A DNA stretch of 10,412 nucleotides, taken from Synura sp. LO234KE. Lineage: Eukaryota > Sar > Synurophyceae > Synurales > Mallomonadaceae. The stretch lies in contig VKHC01000638.1 in NCBI GenBank assembly GCA_015143735.1, positions 1 through 10,412 of the forward strand, read 5' to 3'. Every line of letters begins with the position of its first letter. Position 1 is the first letter of the stretch. Made by a program: the position numbers and the translations under genes. This document shows positions 8,538 through 10,412 of the stretch, piece by piece. The notes beneath the pieces were generated by a model. The model saw only the letters and a program-made list of their open reading frames with translations. It was not told the origin of the DNA and did no database searches.

Positions 8538-9897
8538 ATGCGTTCCTTTCTTGAGCGCTCAACTTCTTCCGGAGCGGGAACATTCCACGTCAGGCGACGA
8601 CGCGGAGTGACCTGTAAACCGAAATGTCTTTGTGAAAATAGCGTGCCATCTTCCTTGCTGGCGTACCTAGATCAGATAGCGCTTAGTAGTACTAGGAATG
8701 TCCTCTCCTAGTGTTGTTATGCGCGTCCACTTCTATCCCGTTGGGCATATAGTTTTATGAACGTGTTCCGGTTTTTGTCCCAATTGCATCCAAGACTTTT
8801 TCTACTTCATTTCTGAGAGGTTTCGACTCAGAATTTCGCCTAAGTTATCCGATATATTCCTTAAAATTTCGGGCCGCCAACGCTGCGGAAATTGCCACAT
8901 TCAATATTTTGGAAAGTGCAACTCGAAACCAACATAACAAACTAATGTCAAACAATCCGCTTTATTCTCCTGCAGCTGGAGTTTAAGGCTTGGACTATGT
9001 CTTCGAGCCAACTGAATCCACAAAGGTACAAAGTCTCCGATTTTGGCAAAAATTGTTCAAGTTTGGGGAACAAGTAAAAAATATTCCACATGATACTTGG
9101 TATAACAGTGAACAAGCTTACTGGGAATATCTTCTCAGGGTACCTCGGAGACACAACTCTTGGTTGTCCGGAAGATATTTTGTAGTCGAGCCGTAAGACG
9201 ACCCATAATACACACTAGACGCAACGAAATGAATATTATCCTCTCCATCTTCAAAGAGCTATTTATTTTAACTCCTTTGGCAGATCGACAGCAGCGCTGC
9301 ACACAACCGTGACTGTTTATAAGCCAAATGGTCCATTTCCGACATTGCTCCCCACGCAACGGACTTTTGGGAAAAACCTCCAACTTCGACTCACGCTCAC
9401 ACAGTAGTTGCACTACAGCTGAAGCTAGATGAGAAAATTAATTCAGCTGAGCTAGAACTTTTACGACGTTCAGCAGTTCAAAAGCTCTTTTAAGACGAAG
9501 CATGCAACACGTAGAGATCTGAAAGAAATTATTGATTGGACTAGCGAGGAAGTCCGGCTTTGCCCAAAAGAAGACACACCCGCAGCTCATCTTCCAGGCA
9601 ACTTCTCCCACAGCCACGATATGGATGTCTTGCCTTCTCGACATCGCTGTAGACCCCGTAGAGAGTTCTCGGGGACAACAATTCTAGTTTTCGCTAAGCC
9701 AAGTTTCTGTAAAAAAACAAGTCTAGTTTTCGTCTTCATACGTGCAAAATATTGCAAGACTATTCCCAATAATCGAGGATCCAGATCCCTGGGGAAAGGT
9801 CGTCAATCCCATATGGGCTGCACTTCTGGAGAAGGTGGAAGAAGCACAGGGAGCTCTCCGTGGCCCGCATGGACAGATAGTTAAAGTGCTCTCATAG
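8538..9897 (+). CDS. Unrecognised protein, eight-exon model (295 aa)
   Basis: I do not recognise the product. Exons: 8538-8699, 8753-8980, 9026-9192, 9284-9308, 9419-9467, 9517-9551, 9598-9648, 9727-9897 (TAG). Phases agree throughout; introns are 53, 45, 91, 110, 49, 46 and 78 nt, mostly in the size class of LSM2. The best parts are the second exon (ending NKLMSNNPLYSPAAG), the third (NSEQAYWEYLLRVPRRHNSW) and the last (IIEDPDPWGKVVNPIWAALL, then a helical end). The joined small exons read LKLDEKINSAELELLR, HLKEIIDWTSEE and ATSPTATIWMSCLLDIA. The strong donor GTAAGA at 9193 and acceptor TTGGCAG at 9277-9283 are convincing; donors GTCCTC (8700), GTTTAA (8981) and GTCCGG (9552) are weak. The 5' end may extend left of 8538. 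A frameshifted pseudogene is the alternative. Confidence 0.45.
9727..9897 (+). other. Terminal exon of the plus-strand 295-aa model
   Basis: This is a 56-codon open stretch from acceptor AGTCTAG to TAG. It is the part of the right half that looks most like coding DNA apart from LSM2: FPIIEDPDPWGKVVNPIW followed by an amphipathic helix (LLEKVEEAQGAL) and a GPHGQIVKVLS end. Its stop lies 49 bp from the stop of the opposing gene. Confidence 0.6.
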
Positions 9898-9946
9898 AGA
9901 AGCCCGTCGAGAGCATGCTACTGGAGCGGGAACACCAGCCCACACA
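9898..9946. other. Tail-to-tail spacer between convergent genes
   Basis: Only 49 bp lie between the TAG of the plus-strand model and the TAA of the minus-strand gene. The two 3' untranslated regions would have to overlap. I see no polyadenylation signal here. Confidence 0.45.
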
Positions 9947-10172
9947 TTAGGAAAACGGTATGTGGTCCGTGTAAAAATAACACCCGATCGCGTAGCCCCT
10001 TGGGGCAGGAGACCCTCCTGACAAACATGATTTTTCCTCTGAAATCATTCCTGGGTCAATTTCCTGTATTAGTAGGAGCTTCTTCGATTAGGACCTTGCC
10101 TCGTCTTTTACCTTCTTGGTCTCGGCCGGTGTGATGGTCTGGATTTTTGTTCCAACCTTGTCACCTTCCTCT
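9947..10172 (-). CDS. Last two exons of an unidentified gene entering from the right edge (partial)
   Basis: The final exon is 10063-9947 (39 codons with TAA). It begins EIDPGMISEEKSC and ends GYAIGCYFYTDHIPFS. It joins in phase 0 across a 48-nt intron (10111-10064) to an exon ending at 10112, which reads EEGDKVGTKIQTITPAETKK. The intron has donor GTAAAA, a TACTAAT branch-type motif and acceptor ATACAG, all well spaced. The 5' limit of the upstream exon is uncertain: I place it at 10172 (after GTTAG), but the frame stays open to 10204. The remaining exons must lie to the right, partly outside the window. I do not recognise the product. Confidence 0.5.
10064..10111 (-). other. 48-nt intron with a near-consensus branch site
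   Basis: Read on the minus strand, this begins GTAAAA and ends CTACTAATACAG. TACTAAT differs from the yeast-type TACTAAC at one base and lies very close to the acceptor. The intron contains an in-frame TAA, so it cannot be coding in the frame of its neighbours. Confidence 0.6.
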
Positions 10173-10412
10173 CTAACATTGCCGGCGTACACAGCAGCAC
10201 GGTCTCACTGCGTCGTCGTCCCAACATCATGACCCCCTCTGTGGTCCCTTTGAATTTGTAGGAACGTATTGCCAGGAGGGGATGGTAGTATGGTGGGGAC
10301 CTCTATGCAGGGTACTACTAACCAGCCATCCCCGCCATCGGTGGACTAAAATTTTTACTCTATAGAATCGGTGTAGAGTAACCATAAAAAGAGTGGTAGA
10401 ATGACCGTAAAA
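10173..10412. other. Right edge, unresolved
   Basis: This should contain upstream introns or exons of the minus-strand partial gene. A short frame on the minus strand (ATGATG near 10233 to a stop at 10110) competes with the exon I prefer, but it does not continue in phase past the TACTAAT intron. I see nothing else that I can support. Confidence 0.3.

Noticed and set aside
9404-9418. A 15-nt mini-intron (GTAGTTGCACTACAG)
   Set aside because: Removing it leaves a TGA immediately downstream, and all trusted introns here are at least 45 nt.
1-10412. tRNA, rRNA, CRISPR array, insertion sequence, viral or bacterial operon structure
   Set aside because: I saw no T-loop or acceptor-stem pattern, no regularly spaced repeats, no terminal inverted repeats with a transposase, no reverse transcriptase or capsid motifs, and no Shine-Dalgarno-led gene series.

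Overview
The window looks like nuclear DNA of an intron-rich, gene-dense eukaryote, probably a unicellular one. The evidence is a clear LSM2 gene (core of the U6 snRNA-binding LSm ring), reading frames interrupted at GT...AG boundaries, branch-point-like CTAAC, CTGAC or TACTAAT motifs before acceptors, and no bacterial operons or ribosome binding sites. The lineage cannot be fixed from this sequence. The LSM2 ending (LLQDAARKE) is closer, from memory, to animal, plant and protist proteins than to the yeast type. All confirmed genes fit the standard code.

Layout, left to right. Positions 127-6326 on the minus strand are one large gene that I assembled by hand as 23 exons in consistent phase (2,769 coding nt, 922 aa). 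It encodes a long coiled-coil protein with serine-rich and acidic linkers, which I do not recognise. Positions 6327-6470 are a 144-bp head-to-head promoter region. Positions 6471-6870 on the plus strand are LSM2 in three exons, the first of which is only the ATG. Positions 6871-8459 hold no gene I can prove; they contain a 27-bp tandem repeat, two pyrimidine-rich tracts and some possible exons. Positions 8538-9897 on the plus strand can be joined as eight in-phase exons into an unrecognised 295-aa protein, whose 5' end is uncertain. Positions 9947 to about 10172 on the minus strand are the last two exons of a gene that enters from the right edge, tail to tail with the previous gene and only 49 bp from it.

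The two outer genes and LSM2 show no shared pathway; the arrangement is one of compact divergent and convergent neighbours. Introns in the coiled-coil gene are 76-334 nt, while those in the plus-strand genes and the right-edge gene are mostly 45-110 nt. No tRNA, rRNA, CRISPR array, transposon or viral gene was seen. All exon limits outside LSM2 are inferences from splice signals and frame, without transcript support.
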